Assembly (NCBI GenBank): GCA_033794685.1
Contig: JARAYZ010000008.1
Strand: one strand, 5' to 3'
Source: Lentzea sp033794685
Lineage (GTDB): Bacteria; Actinomycetota; Actinomycetes; Mycobacteriales; Pseudonocardiaceae
Length of the DNA stretch: 64,000 nt
The translations under genes were made by a program, and so were the position numbers. The notes beneath the pieces were generated by a model. The model was not told the origin of the DNA. It worked only from the letters and a program-made list of their open reading frames with translations, and did no database searches. Of this stretch, positions 39,111-47,292 are shown one piece after another (positions within the stretch are counted from its first letter, which is position 1; each line of letters begins with the position of its first letter).

Positions 39111-40454
39111 ATGAGCGACCTGTTGAGGCTGGCTACCGCAGGCAGCGTGGACGATGGGAAGTCCACGCTCGTCGGCAGGTTGCTCTACGACACCAAGTCC
39201 GTGCTCGCGGACACGCTCGACGCCGTGCACCGCGCGAGCGCCGACCGCGGTCTCGCGACCCCGGACCTGTCGTTGCTGGTCGACGGCCTGCGTTCGGAAC
39301 GCGAGCAGGGCATCACGATCGACGTGGCGTACCGGTACTTCGCGACGCCCAAGCGGTCGTTCGTGCTCGCGGACACCCCGGGCCACGTGCAGTACACCCG
39401 CAACACCGTGACGGGCGCGTCCACCGCGCAGCTCGCGGTCCTGCTCGTGGACGCGCGCAAGGGCGTCATCGAGCAGACCCGGCGCCACGCGGCGGTTCTC
39501 GCGCTGCTGGGCGTGCCGAGGCTCGTCCTCGCGGTCAACAAGATCGACCTCGTGGACTACGACGAGGTGACGTTCTCCCGCATCGCCAAGGAGTTCACGG
39601 CGCACGCCACGGCCCTGGGCTACACCGAGGACTCGGTCGTCGAGATCCCGGTGTCGGCGCTGGCGGGCGACAACGTCGTGGAGAAGTCCGCGAACACGCC
39701 CTGGTACTCCGGCCCGACGCTGCTGGAGCACCTGGAGACGGTGCCGGTCGAGCCCGACCCGCACGACGCGCCGTTCCGCTTCCCGGTGCAGTACGTGATC
39801 CGCCCTCGCACGGCCGAGCACCTCGACTACCGGGGGTACGCCGGTCTGGTCGCGGCGGGCACGGTCAAGCCGGGTGACGAGATCGTGGTGCTGCCGTCCG
39901 GGCGGCGCTCGAAGGTCACGAAGATCGACACGGCAGATGGCGAACTGGCGGAGGCGGCGGCCGGCCAGTCCGTGACGTTGTTGCTGGCGGACGACATCGA
40001 CATCTCCCGCGGCGACCTGATCTCGGTGGCGGGCAACGAGCCCAACGTCACCGACGAGCTGGACGCCACCCTCTGCTGGCTCGCGGAGAAGCCGCTGCGG
40101 GCCGGGGCCCGAGTCCTCGTCAAGCACGGCACGCGCACCGTGCAGGCGATGGTCACCGAGCTGCGCGACCGCTTCGACGAGCAGAACCTGTCCAGTGTGG
40201 ACAGCCCTGCCTCGTTGGAGCTGAACGAGATCGGCCGAGTGGCTCTGCGTCTCGCAGAGCCCGTTCCGCTGGACGACTACAGCTTCAGCCGGCGCACCGG
40301 GTCCTTCCTGGTGATCGACGCGAGTGATGGTTCCACTCTCGCCGCCGGACTGGTCGGGGCTCCGCTGCCGCTGCTTGAGGACGGCGTGGAGAGCTGTACC
40401 GGGGGTAGCGCCGCTACCCCCGACAACCACGCCCTTGTCTCCCCCGGTCCCTGA
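39111..40454 (+). CDS. cysN: Sulfate adenylyltransferase subunit 1 (CysN GTPase)
   Basis: The 447-residue translation-factor-like GTPase has G1 GSVDDGKSTLVGRLLYD, the switch region SEREQGITIDVAYRYF, G3 DTPGHVQYTRN and G4 NKIDLVDY, followed by two beta-barrel domains. It lacks the C-terminal APS kinase (CysC) that mycobacterial CysNC carries. It begins directly after the cysD stop. Confidence 0.97.
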   Translation: MSDLLRLATAGSVDDGKSTLVGRLLYDTKSVLADTLDAVHRASADRGLATPDLSLLVDGLRSEREQGITIDVAYRYFATPKRSFVLADTPGHVQYTRNTVTGASTAQLAVLLVDARKGVIEQTRRHAAVLALLGVPRLVLAVNKIDLVDYDEVTFSRIAKEFTAHATALGYTEDSVVEIPVSALAGDNVVEKSANTPWYSGPTLLEHLETVPVEPDPHDAPFRFPVQYVIRPRTAEHLDYRGYAGLVAAGTVKPGDEIVVLPSGRRSKVTKIDTADGELAEAAAGQSVTLLLADDIDISRGDLISVAGNEPNVTDELDATLCWLAEKPLRAGARVLVKHGTRTVQAMVTELRDRFDEQNLSSVDSPASLELNEIGRVALRLAEPVPLDDYSFSRRTGSFLVIDASDGSTLAAGLVGAPLPLLEDGVESCTGGSAATPDNHALVSPGP

Positions 40455-40468
40455 AAGGCCACACTTCC

Positions 40469-41518
40469 GTGAACCTCAAGCCCGCCATCGCCGTCACACT
40501 GATCGCCCTGACAGCCCTGTCCGGTTGCAGCCGCGCCGGCACCTCCGAGACTCCCGCCGCCGAGTCCAAGGGCGCCGCCGCCGAGGTCCGCCTCGGGTAC
40601 TTCCCGAACATCACCCACGCCGCCGCTCTGATCGGCGTCGAAAAGGGCCTGTACGCGAAGGAACTCGGCAACACCAAGCTGACGACGCAGACGTTCAACG
40701 CGGGCCCCGACGAGGTCAACGCCCTGCTGGGCGAGTCCCTCGACATCGCCTACATCGGCTCCGGACCGGCGATCAACGCCTACTCGAAGTCCAAGGGCGA
40801 GGCCGTGAAGCTCATCGCCGGCGCGACCTCGGGTGGCGCGCAGCTCGTGGTGAAGCCCGAGATCAACTCGATCGAGGACCTCAAGGGCAAGGTCGTCGCC
40901 ACGCCGCAGCTCGCGAACACGCAGGACGTGTCGCTGAAGAAGTACCTGGCGGAGAAGAACCTCACCGGCCAGGTCACCGTGCAGAACGTGGAGAACGCCG
41001 CGTCGCTCGACCTGTTCAAGAAGGGCGACATCCAGGCCGCGTGGGCGCCGCAGCCGTGGTCGGCGCGCATCGTCGCCGAGGGCGGCGGCAAGGTGCTGCT
41101 GGACGAGAAGACGCTGTGGGAGGGCGGGGCGTTCCCGACCACCGTGGTCATCGTGCGGACGAAGTTCCTGCAGGAGCACCCCGAGACCGTCGAGGCCGTG
41201 CTGAAGGGCCACGTCGCCGCGATCGACTGGGCGAAGGCGAACAAGGACGAGGCCAAGAAGTCCGCGAACGCCCACCTCGAGAAGCTCACGTCCAAGAAGC
41301 TCGGTGACAAGATCCTCGACGCCGCGTGGGACAACATCGAGCTCACGACCGACGCGCAGGCCAAGCACTTCCCGCAGCTGGCGAAGGACGCCGTGACGGC
41401 GGGCGTGGCCAAGGAGGCCGCGAACGTCGCCGGGTACGCCGACTTCACGTTGCTGAACAAGGTTCTCCAGGCACAGGGCAAGCCGCAGGTGCAAGCAGCA
41501 GGACTGGACCAGAAGTAA
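40469..41518 (+). CDS. ssuA: Sulfonate-type ABC transporter substrate-binding lipoprotein
   Basis: The 349-residue protein has a lipoprotein signal with lipobox L-S-G-C20. The mature domain is of the SsuA/NMT1 periplasmic-binding type (LGYFPNITHAAALIGVEKGLYAKELG, TFNAGPDEVNALLGESLDIAYIGSGPAINAY, LKGKVVATPQLANTQDVSLKKYL). Context in a sulfate operon favours aliphatic sulfonates or taurine; the specificity is inferred. It is followed by its ATPase and permease. Confidence 0.9.
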   Translation: MNLKPAIAVTLIALTALSGCSRAGTSETPAAESKGAAAEVRLGYFPNITHAAALIGVEKGLYAKELGNTKLTTQTFNAGPDEVNALLGESLDIAYIGSGPAINAYSKSKGEAVKLIAGATSGGAQLVVKPEINSIEDLKGKVVATPQLANTQDVSLKKYLAEKNLTGQVTVQNVENAASLDLFKKGDIQAAWAPQPWSARIVAEGGGKVLLDEKTLWEGGAFPTTVVIVRTKFLQEHPETVEAVLKGHVAAIDWAKANKDEAKKSANAHLEKLTSKKLGDKILDAAWDNIELTTDAQAKHFPQLAKDAVTAGVAKEAANVAGYADFTLLNKVLQAQGKPQVQAAGLDQK

Positions 41519-41550
41519 GTCTCTGACGCCGAGGGGAAAGGCACACGACC

Positions 41551-42327
41551 ATGACCGCCACGCTCGAGACCACTGTTCTGTCCACTGTGGATACTGCCGT
41601 TGAACTGGCCGGAGTCCGGAAGGTGTTCGGCCACGGCAACTCGGCCGTGGTAGCGCTCGACGGGGTCGACCTGAAGGTCAAGCCCGGAGAGTTCGTGTGC
41701 CTTCTCGGCGCGTCCGGCTGCGGCAAGAGCACGCTGCTCAACATCGTCGCGGGCCTCGACGCTGCGACGTCGGGCTCGTTGCAGCTCAACACGTCCCGCC
41801 CGGCCGTGATGTTCCAGGAGCCCGCGCTGATGCCGTGGCTCACCGCCACCCGCAACGTCGAACTGGCGTTGCGCTTCGCCGGTGTCGGCCGCCTGGCGCG
41901 CAAGCGTCGCGCGCTGGAACTGCTGGAACTGGTGCGCCTGGGCGACGTCGCGGACAAGCGTCCGCACGAGCTGTCCGGCGGTATGCGTCAGCGCGTGGCT
42001 CTGGCCCGCGCGCTGGCGTCCACCACCGTGTCCGCGGACGGCGCTCCCGCCCTGCTGCTGATGGACGAGCCGTTCGCGGCCCTCGACGCCATCACGCGTG
42101 ACGTGCTGCAGAGCGAACTGCTGCGCGTCTGGGAGACCACGAACACCGCGATCATCTTCGTGACGCACGACGTGCGCGAGGCCGTTCGCCTGGGCCAGCG
42201 CGTCGTGCTGCTGTCCTCCCGTCCCGGCCGCGTCGTGCGCGAGTGGGACGTCCGCGATTCGTCGGACGAGGTCCTCGACGAGATCAACACCCACCTGCGA
42301 GAGGTCATCAGTGGCCACGCCTCCTGA
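41551..42327 (+). CDS. ssuB: Sulfonate-type ABC transporter ATP-binding protein
   Basis: The 258-residue ATPase has Walker A GASGCGKSTLL, the Q-loop MFQEPALMPW, signature LSGGMRQRVALARAL, Walker B LLLMDEPFAALD and the H-loop VTHDV. About 24 residues precede the core. It overlaps ssuC by 17 bases and powers uptake with the neighbouring permease. Confidence 0.95.
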   Translation: MTATLETTVLSTVDTAVELAGVRKVFGHGNSAVVALDGVDLKVKPGEFVCLLGASGCGKSTLLNIVAGLDAATSGSLQLNTSRPAVMFQEPALMPWLTATRNVELALRFAGVGRLARKRRALELLELVRLGDVADKRPHELSGGMRQRVALARALASTTVSADGAPALLLMDEPFAALDAITRDVLQSELLRVWETTNTAIIFVTHDVREAVRLGQRVVLLSSRPGRVVREWDVRDSSDEVLDEINTHLREVISGHAS

Positions 42328-43183
42328 CACGCTCGACAAGGTCGGCGCCGGCCTCGACGCGCTCGACGTGCCCATGGAGGCACATCGGCCGCCGATCTGG
42401 CGCCGCTTCCTGAAGACGGGCGTGCCACCCCTCATCGCCTTCGCGCTGCTCCTGGGCGTGTGGCAGGGGTTGTGGGCTTCGGCTCTGCTGCCGGAGTTCC
42501 AGCTGCCCGCACCGGTCAACGTGTGGAACGAACTCGTCCGCTCGATCTCCACCGGTGAGGCGTTCGGCATCCTGTGGACCTCGCTGCACCGCGCGGTGCT
42601 CGGGTTCCTGGCGGCGGTCGTGATCGCGACGCCACTGGGTCTGCTGATCGCCAAGGTCCGGGTGGTGCGCGCCGCGATCGGCTCGTTGCTGACCGGCCTG
42701 CAGTCACTTCCTTCCGTCGCCTGGGTTCCGGCCGCGATCCTGTGGTTCGGCGTGACGCCGTCCACGATCTACTTCGTGGTGCTGATGGGCTCGGTCCCGT
42801 CCATCGCGAACGGCCTGGTGGCAGGCATCGACCAGATCCCGCCACTGCTGCCCCGCGTCGGCCGCGCACTGGGCGCGGGCCGTCTCGCGTCAGCTCGCCA
42901 CATCCTGCTGCCCGCCGCCCTGCCCGGTTACCTCGCCGGTCTCAAGCAGGGCTGGGCGTTCTCGTGGCGGTCGCTGATGGCCGCAGAGATCATCGCGACC
43001 TCACCCCAACTCGGCGTCGGCCTCGGCCAGTACCTGCACAACGGTTCGTCGCTGAACGACATCAACATGGTGATCGCGGCGATCTTCCTGATCCTGTTGG
43101 TGGGCATCGGGATCGAACTGCTGCTGTTCCGCCCGCTGGAGCGCGCCGTGCTGCGGGCCCGTGGACTGACGGGGGCGTTGTGA
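42311..43183 (+). CDS. ssuC: Sulfonate-type ABC transporter permease
   Basis: The 290-residue permease has about six membrane helices and the EAA-type coupling loop AGRLASARHILLPAALPGYLAGLKQGWAFSWRSLMAAEII. The N-terminal 35 residues are cytoplasmic. It belongs to the BPD_transp_1 family (SsuC/TauC). Its stop overlaps the start of the sirohydrochlorin chelatase gene (GTGA), tying import to cofactor supply. Confidence 0.94.
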   Translation: MATPPDTLDKVGAGLDALDVPMEAHRPPIWRRFLKTGVPPLIAFALLLGVWQGLWASALLPEFQLPAPVNVWNELVRSISTGEAFGILWTSLHRAVLGFLAAVVIATPLGLLIAKVRVVRAAIGSLLTGLQSLPSVAWVPAAILWFGVTPSTIYFVVLMGSVPSIANGLVAGIDQIPPLLPRVGRALGAGRLASARHILLPAALPGYLAGLKQGWAFSWRSLMAAEIIATSPQLGVGLGQYLHNGSSLNDINMVIAAIFLILLVGIGIELLLFRPLERAVLRARGLTGAL

Positions 43184-43875
43184 TTCCTCTTGTCGCTGTC
43201 GCGCATGGCAGCCGCGATCCCCGTTCGGCCGCGTCGATCCACGCGCTGCTGGACGTGGTGCGCTCGTTGCGGCCCGAGTTGGACGTCCGCGGGTGCTTCC
43301 TGGACCTGTGCGCACCCCGGCTGAGCGACGTGCTGCGCGGCCCGGCCGTGGTCGTACCTTTGTTGCTGGGCAAGGCTTATCACGCCCGCGTCGACGTGCC
43401 GGCGGCCGTCGCCGAGTCCCGGGTTCCCGCCGTGGTGACGGACGTGCTGGGACCGGACCCGCGGCTGGAGTCGGCGGCGTTGCGCCGGCTCTCCGAGGCC
43501 GGGGTCTCGTTCGGCGACCGGTCGCTGGGTGTCGTGCTCGCGGGTGCCGGGTCGTCGCACGCGCCGGCGAACGAGGCCGTGGCTCGGGTCGCGCGGCGGT
43601 GGGCACGTGAGTCCGGGTGGGCCGGGGTGGAGGCGGCGTTCGCGTCGATCGCCTCGCCTTCCGTTCCGGAGGCTGTCGAGAAGCTGAAAGCGAAGGGCGC
43701 CAAGCGGATCGCTGTGGCATCGTGGTTCCTGGCGCCGGGGTTGTTGCCGGACAAGGTCGCGTCGTTGGCGGGCGATGCCGTGGTGGCGCGGCCGTTGGGG
43801 GACGACGTGGAGGTCGCGCAGCTCGTGCTGGACCGGTACGACGAGGCGTCGGCACGGCAGACTGTCGCTGCTTAG
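43180..43875 (+). CDS. Sirohydrochlorin chelatase, CbiX/SirB type
   Basis: The 231-residue protein carries LVAVAHGSRDPRSAASIHALLD (metal-binding His) and PLLLGKAYHARVDVPAAV, with a second half-domain (VVLAGAGSSHAPANEAVARVAR...) typical of the fused CbiX form. It inserts ferrous iron into sirohydrochlorin to make siroheme, the cofactor of Sir encoded upstream; cobalt insertion is the alternative. M. tuberculosis has the same gene (Che1, Rv2393) next to cysH. Confidence 0.92.
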   Translation: MIPLVAVAHGSRDPRSAASIHALLDVVRSLRPELDVRGCFLDLCAPRLSDVLRGPAVVVPLLLGKAYHARVDVPAAVAESRVPAVVTDVLGPDPRLESAALRRLSEAGVSFGDRSLGVVLAGAGSSHAPANEAVARVARRWARESGWAGVEAAFASIASPSVPEAVEKLKAKGAKRIAVASWFLAPGLLPDKVASLAGDAVVARPLGDDVEVAQLVLDRYDEASARQTVAA

Positions 43876-43899
43876 GTTGTGCGGCAAGCACGTCCTTGG

Positions 43900-44031
43900 A
43901 TCGCGTCCAATGACGCGAATCAGTCCCGTGGCGATCCGCATCGAACCCTGAAAGCGCGAAGCCCAGGCAGCAACCGTCCGGAAGCGCACCTGGGCTCACT
44001 TCCTCCGCCTAGTGGCAGAGGCTCTGCCACA
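43900..44031 (+). other. Structured intergenic region with three successive hairpins
   Basis: Stem 1 is TCGCGTC / GACGCGA (43901-43907, 43912-43918). Stem 2 is AGCCCAGG / CCTGGGCT (43960-43967, 43989-43996), with a 21-base loop. Stem 3 is GTGGCAGAG / CTCTGCCAC (44012-44020, 44022-44030) around one base. All are exact. No T run follows. The region may end the sulfur operon, control the next gene, or be a structured RNA. It matches no riboswitch I can recall. Confidence 0.55.
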
Positions 44032-44121
44032 AGCCTAGCGCGTCTGACCCCAACTCCGCCGATTCCACCCGACGCCGGACCTCGGCGTGGTACCAACTGC
44101 GCGACGACACCGGGGGGCGAC

Positions 44122-44628
44122 GTGCACAGCGATCCACACCAGTTCGACCACAGCGTTCGGGACGGCATCTTCGACGGCAGCGCCGACGACATCCAAGACC
44201 TCGACCACGGCTACCGCGGCTTCGAGCCCTTCCCGAACTCGCGGGACCACGACCGCTACAGCCACCGCCACGACATGTCCGGCGCACCCGCGTGGGTCAA
44301 GGTGCTCCTGTGGACCGGCGCCCTCCTCGCGATAGCGGGCCTGGGGGTCCTCATCCTCGGCTTCGTCACGTCGCTCGACGGCCCCGACCCGACCACCACC
44401 CGCCTGACGCCCGCCTTCCCCACCGCCGACCTACCGCCAGACTTCCCAGTCGAAGCACTCCCACCCGAGCTCCAGGCCCCCACCGTGCGGGCCTTCCCGA
44501 CCCAGGGCCAGCACCCCGCACCGAGCGTCGGCGGCCCGAACCTGGGGCTGGGCTTCGGACTCTTCTTCGCGGGCTTCGTGCTGTCGGCGATCGGCGCGCT
44601 GGGCCACAGCACGTCCACCCGGCGCTGA
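44122..44628 (+). CDS. Two-helix membrane protein with Pro-rich loop (168 aa)
   Basis: From the GTG at 44122, preceded by GGGGGG, the protein has an Asp/His-rich cytoplasmic head (HSDPHQFDHSVRDGIFDGSADD, HGYRGFEPFPNSRDHDRYSHRHD), one helix (WVKVLLWTGALLAIAGLGVLILGF), a Pro-rich loop of about 60 residues and a second helix (GLGFGLFFAGFVLSAIGALG). The repeated His and Asp could bind metal. No family is recognised. Confidence 0.7.
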   Translation: MHSDPHQFDHSVRDGIFDGSADDIQDLDHGYRGFEPFPNSRDHDRYSHRHDMSGAPAWVKVLLWTGALLAIAGLGVLILGFVTSLDGPDPTTTRLTPAFPTADLPPDFPVEALPPELQAPTVRAFPTQGQHPAPSVGGPNLGLGFGLFFAGFVLSAIGALGHSTSTRR

Positions 44629-44710
44629 ACCGCCACTTCCGGCCGCCGCCACAAGATCGAACCGACAGCGCCGATCGGGCGATGTGAAGTGTGAACTGTT
44701 GACGTGAAAC

Positions 44711-44736
44711 CTACTCATGAGTAGTCAGTTGACTAC
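44711..44736. promoter_or_regulatory. Two overlapping palindromes upstream of a secreted-protein gene
   Basis: CTACTCATGAGTAG (44711-44724) is a perfect 14-bp palindrome. It overlaps GTAGTCA-GT-TGACTAC (44721-44736), a 16-bp inverted repeat. Both end 46 bases before the ATG at 44782, where a repressor operator is expected. A MarR gene lies nearby at 45424. Confidence 0.6.
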
Positions 44737-44781
44737 GCCGCGTGCTTGGAGTGTCCCTCGTCCACTCATCGGGGAGAGGCC

Positions 44782-45393
44782 ATGAAGCTAGCCGGAATTG
44801 CCGCAGCCGCACTGGTACCGATGCTGATGTTCGCCGTCAACGCGTCAGCAGCTCCGCAGACGATCACCTACAAGCTCCGCGCGACTGCCGTCGGGCAGAC
44901 GTCGGACTTCACGCTCGACCAGGGTGTCGACGCTTCGGCGCCGGCGACCGTCGCTCCCAACGGGGCCGTCAAGGTCACGATCGACCCCGCTCCCAACAAG
45001 ATTCCGACCGAGGCCGGCGGACGTCAGGTGCGGGAGATCAAGGGCCTCGCGCTCCGGCTCCCCGTGCCCGCCAACTCGAAGTTCACCTCCGCGTCGCTGT
45101 CCGGCGGTTCGGGACTGGGTGGCACGCCCACGGTTGCCTTGCAGGGCAACGACGTCGTGCTGAACGTGCCTGGTCCGATCAAGGGCGGCGCCGACTTCGA
45201 ACTGCCGACCGTCACCATCAACCTGCAGGCGGGCGGCACCGGGACGATCACCACGAAGCTGGGTGGCACCAGCTACGACGCCCCGGGCCTCACCTTCACC
45301 GCCGTCGTCGTGGTCATCGGGTTCCCGATCAACGCCGCCGCGAAGGGCTACCCGGACCCCAGCCCCGTGCTGACCACGACCACGATCGGCTAG
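44782..45393 (+). CDS. Secreted hypothetical beta-rich protein (203 aa)
   Basis: GGGGAGAGG precedes the ATG. A signal peptide (LAGIAAAALVPMLMFAVNASA, cleavage after ASA) leads to an all-beta mature domain (QTITYKLRATAVGQTSDFTLDQGVDASAPATVAPNGAVKVTIDPAPNKIPTEA; VTINLQAGGTGTITTKLGG). It is rich in Gly, Thr and Ala and lacks Cys. The fold suggests an extracellular surface or binding protein. Overlapping palindromes upstream point to repressor control. I recognise no family. Confidence 0.75.
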   Translation: MKLAGIAAAALVPMLMFAVNASAAPQTITYKLRATAVGQTSDFTLDQGVDASAPATVAPNGAVKVTIDPAPNKIPTEAGGRQVREIKGLALRLPVPANSKFTSASLSGGSGLGGTPTVALQGNDVVLNVPGPIKGGADFELPTVTINLQAGGTGTITTKLGGTSYDAPGLTFTAVVVVIGFPINAAAKGYPDPSPVLTTTTIG

Positions 45394-45423
45394 TTACCCC
45401 GATGCCCAACCCCCTGCCGGGCA

Positions 45424-45831
45424 TCAGGAACTAGCCGCGACCAGAGCGGTCATCGTGGCGAGCGTCGTGCGCAGGTCTTCCAACGAGACCTGCGCACTGA
45501 CGCGGTTCGCCCACTCGTGCTGCGCGTCCCGCAACCGGGCGATGGCGGCATATCCCTCTTCGGTCGGCCGCACCAGCTTCGCGCGGGCGTGTGCCGGGTT
45601 CGGCAGGTACTCCGCCAAACCCTTGTCCACCAACAGGTCCGCGATCCGCTGCACGGACTGACGGGTCAGCCCCATCTCCCGTGCCACGCCCGAGACGGAC
45701 AACGGCTCGCGCAGCACCGCGCCGAGCACCTGCCACCACGCCGCAGTCAGGCCCACCGGCTTCGTCATCACCTCGGCCGCGTCGAGAAACGCCCCGTACA
45801 GACGGAAAGTCCTCATCACGACGTCGGTCAA
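45424..45831 (-). CDS. MarR-family transcriptional regulator
   Basis: The winged helix-turn-helix reads LTAAWWQVLGAVLREPLSVSGVAREMGLTRQSVQRIADLLVDKGLAEYLPNPAHARAKLVRPTEEGYAAI, the MarR pattern with the Asp-Arg wing replaced by HARAKLV. I start at TTG 45831 after GGGTGA; ATG at 45816 is the alternative. It lies 13 bases behind the DJ-1 gene in one operon. The twin palindromes in front of that operon (46458-46493) are its probable operators, for autoregulation and control of echA. Confidence 0.88.
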   Translation of the reverse strand: MTDVVMRTFRLYGAFLDAAEVMTKPVGLTAAWWQVLGAVLREPLSVSGVAREMGLTRQSVQRIADLLVDKGLAEYLPNPAHARAKLVRPTEEGYAAIARLRDAQHEWANRVSAQVSLEDLRTTLATMTALVAASS

Positions 45832-45844
45832 AACGTCACCCGAC

Positions 45845-46459
45845 TCACTCCTGGACACTCGCCACCAGCTTCCCGAACGCCTCGACGGTGTCGTCGCGGT
45901 TGAACTCGTACCAAGCGTGCAACGTCCCCGGCGAGAACGTCTCCAGCTCCGCCAGCACCTCACGCGCGAACTCCAGCGCCGACGCACCACCCGCCGTGAT
46001 CACACCATCAGAGCGCACCACGCGTTCGTCGCGGTACAGCGCCGCGCCGCCGTAAGAACCAAGCCCCTCAGGGAAGTTCGACGTGTGCGCCACGTCGTCG
46101 AGCAGCCCCTCGGCCGCCAGCGCGACCGTCGCACCGCAGATCGCCGCGATCGGCTTGCCGGCCTCGCGGAACCGCCGCGCGAGCTTCCCGAACGCCGCCA
46201 GCGAACCGCTCTCCCACCCGTCGCCGCCCGGCATCACGAGCATCGCCGCGTCGTCCAGCGAGACCTCGGAAACGGAGACGTCCGGCAGCATCCGCACACC
46301 GCCGACCGTGCGGATCGGGTCCGTGGTCAGCCCGACCGTCCGGATCTCGTACCGCCCCGGCTGCTGCTGGAAGTTCTGGATGCTCACCTGCGCGGCCACG
46401 TGGCCGTACTCCCAGTCGGCGAGCTGATCGGCCAGGACGAGGTACACCTTCTGTGTCAT
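45845..46459 (-). CDS. DJ-1/PfpI-family protein
   Basis: The 204-residue protein has the DJ-1 fold with the nucleophile elbow PIAAICGATVALAAEGLL (Cys conserved) and AMLVMPGGDGWESG, which supplies the catalytic Glu/Gly region. Members act as glyoxalases, amidases or redox chaperones. Co-transcription with a MarR regulator suggests response to an electrophile or drug. Its start codon lies inside the first palindromic operator. Confidence 0.92.
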   Translation of the reverse strand: MTQKVYLVLADQLADWEYGHVAAQVSIQNFQQQPGRYEIRTVGLTTDPIRTVGGVRMLPDVSVSEVSLDDAAMLVMPGGDGWESGSLAAFGKLARRFREAGKPIAAICGATVALAAEGLLDDVAHTSNFPEGLGSYGGAALYRDERVVRSDGVITAGGASALEFAREVLAELETFSPGTLHAWYEFNRDDTVEAFGKLVASVQE

Positions 46460-46493
46460 GACAGTAGACTGTCATTAACGACAGCATGCTGTC
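46458..46493. promoter_or_regulatory. Twin palindromic operators between DJ-1/marR and echA
   Basis: Site 1 is ATGACAG-TAGA-CTGTCAT (46458-46475). Site 2 is GACAG-CATG-CTGTC (46480-46493). Both share the half-site GACAG at the same spacing of 4, and their centres are exactly 20 bases (two helical turns) apart. Site 1 covers the DJ-1 start codon. A dimeric MarR-type repressor could bind both on one DNA face. Confidence 0.8.
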
Positions 46494-46508
46494 AAACAAC
46501 CGCCCGGC

Positions 46509-46514
46509 TAAGGT
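46509..46514 (+). promoter_or_regulatory. Leaderless -10 element for the enoyl-CoA hydratase gene
   Basis: TAAGGT lies 7 bases before the ATG at 46522 and about 15 bases downstream of the second operator, so a bound repressor would block it. Confidence 0.55.
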
Positions 46515-46521
46515 CAGCGGC

Positions 46522-47292
46522 ATGGCAGACGAGCTGGTCCACTACGAGGTGCAGCGTGGCATCGCGACGATCACGCTGGACTCTCCCCACAACCGCAACG
46601 CGCTGTCCTCGCAGCTGCGCCGGGAGCTCAAAGACCACCTGAGCAACGCGGCGAGCGACGACGGTGTGCGCGTGGTCGTGCTGACCCACACGGGCTCCGT
46701 GTTCTGTTCCGGCATGGACCTCAAGGAGGCAGCCGGGGCGAGCGCGGGCGACCAGGGCGTCAACGAGTTCCCCGCGATCCTCGAGCAGCTCTGGACCAGC
46801 CCGAAGCCGGTCGTCGCCGCACTCAAGGGGCCTGCTCGCGCGGGTGGCGTCGGCATCGTCGCGGCGTGCGACATCTCCATCGCGGACGTCAAGGCGACGT
46901 TCGCGTTCAGCGAGGTCCGGATCGGTGTCGTGCCGGCCGTCATCTCGGTGACGGTGCTGCCGCGGCTGCTCCCCCGCCAGGCCCACGAGCTGTTCCTCAC
47001 CGGCGAGACGTTCGACGCGCAGCGGGCCAAGGAGATCGGCCTGCTCAACTCCGCGACGGACGACGTCGACGCGGAGGTCCGCCGCTACACGGACATGCTC
47101 GCGCTCGGCGCCCCCAACGCACTGGCCGCCACCAAGGAGATGCTGCAGCAGGAGAGGTCCACGAACCTCGGCGAGGTCTTCGCGGACATGCTGAAGCTCT
47201 CAGCGCGGCACTTCGGTGGCCCCGAGGGCCAGGAGGGCATCACCGCGTTCAAGGAGAAGCGCAAGCCTTCGTGGGTGCCCGCCGAGAGCTAG
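46522..47292 (+). CDS. Enoyl-CoA hydratase/isomerase family protein
   Basis: The 256-residue crotonase-fold protein has IATITLDSPHNRNALSSQLR, the oxyanion segment VFCSGMDLKEAAGAS, and GPARAGGVGIVAACDISIADVKATFAFSEVRIGVVP. The Glu expected at the second catalytic position in hydratases is present as SEVRIGV. The substrate is unknown; fatty-acid or aromatic acyl-CoA degradation is likely. An upstream ATG at 46486 lies inside an operator and is not used. It overlaps the next, convergent gene by 4 bases. Confidence 0.9.
   Translation: MADELVHYEVQRGIATITLDSPHNRNALSSQLRRELKDHLSNAASDDGVRVVVLTHTGSVFCSGMDLKEAAGASAGDQGVNEFPAILEQLWTSPKPVVAALKGPARAGGVGIVAACDISIADVKATFAFSEVRIGVVPAVISVTVLPRLLPRQAHELFLTGETFDAQRAKEIGLLNSATDDVDAEVRRYTDMLALGAPNALAATKEMLQQERSTNLGEVFADMLKLSARHFGGPEGQEGITAFKEKRKPSWVPAES

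Noticed and set aside
43876..44121. SAM or cobalamin riboswitch after the sulfur operon
   Set aside because: GCAACC-like bases are present, but the conserved core and P1 pairing of SAM-I/IV and the cobalamin box could not be found.
46486..46521. ATG at 46486 as the start of the enoyl-CoA hydratase
   Set aside because: It lies inside a palindromic operator and its extra residues are not typical of the family; 46522 fits the promoter and the family start.
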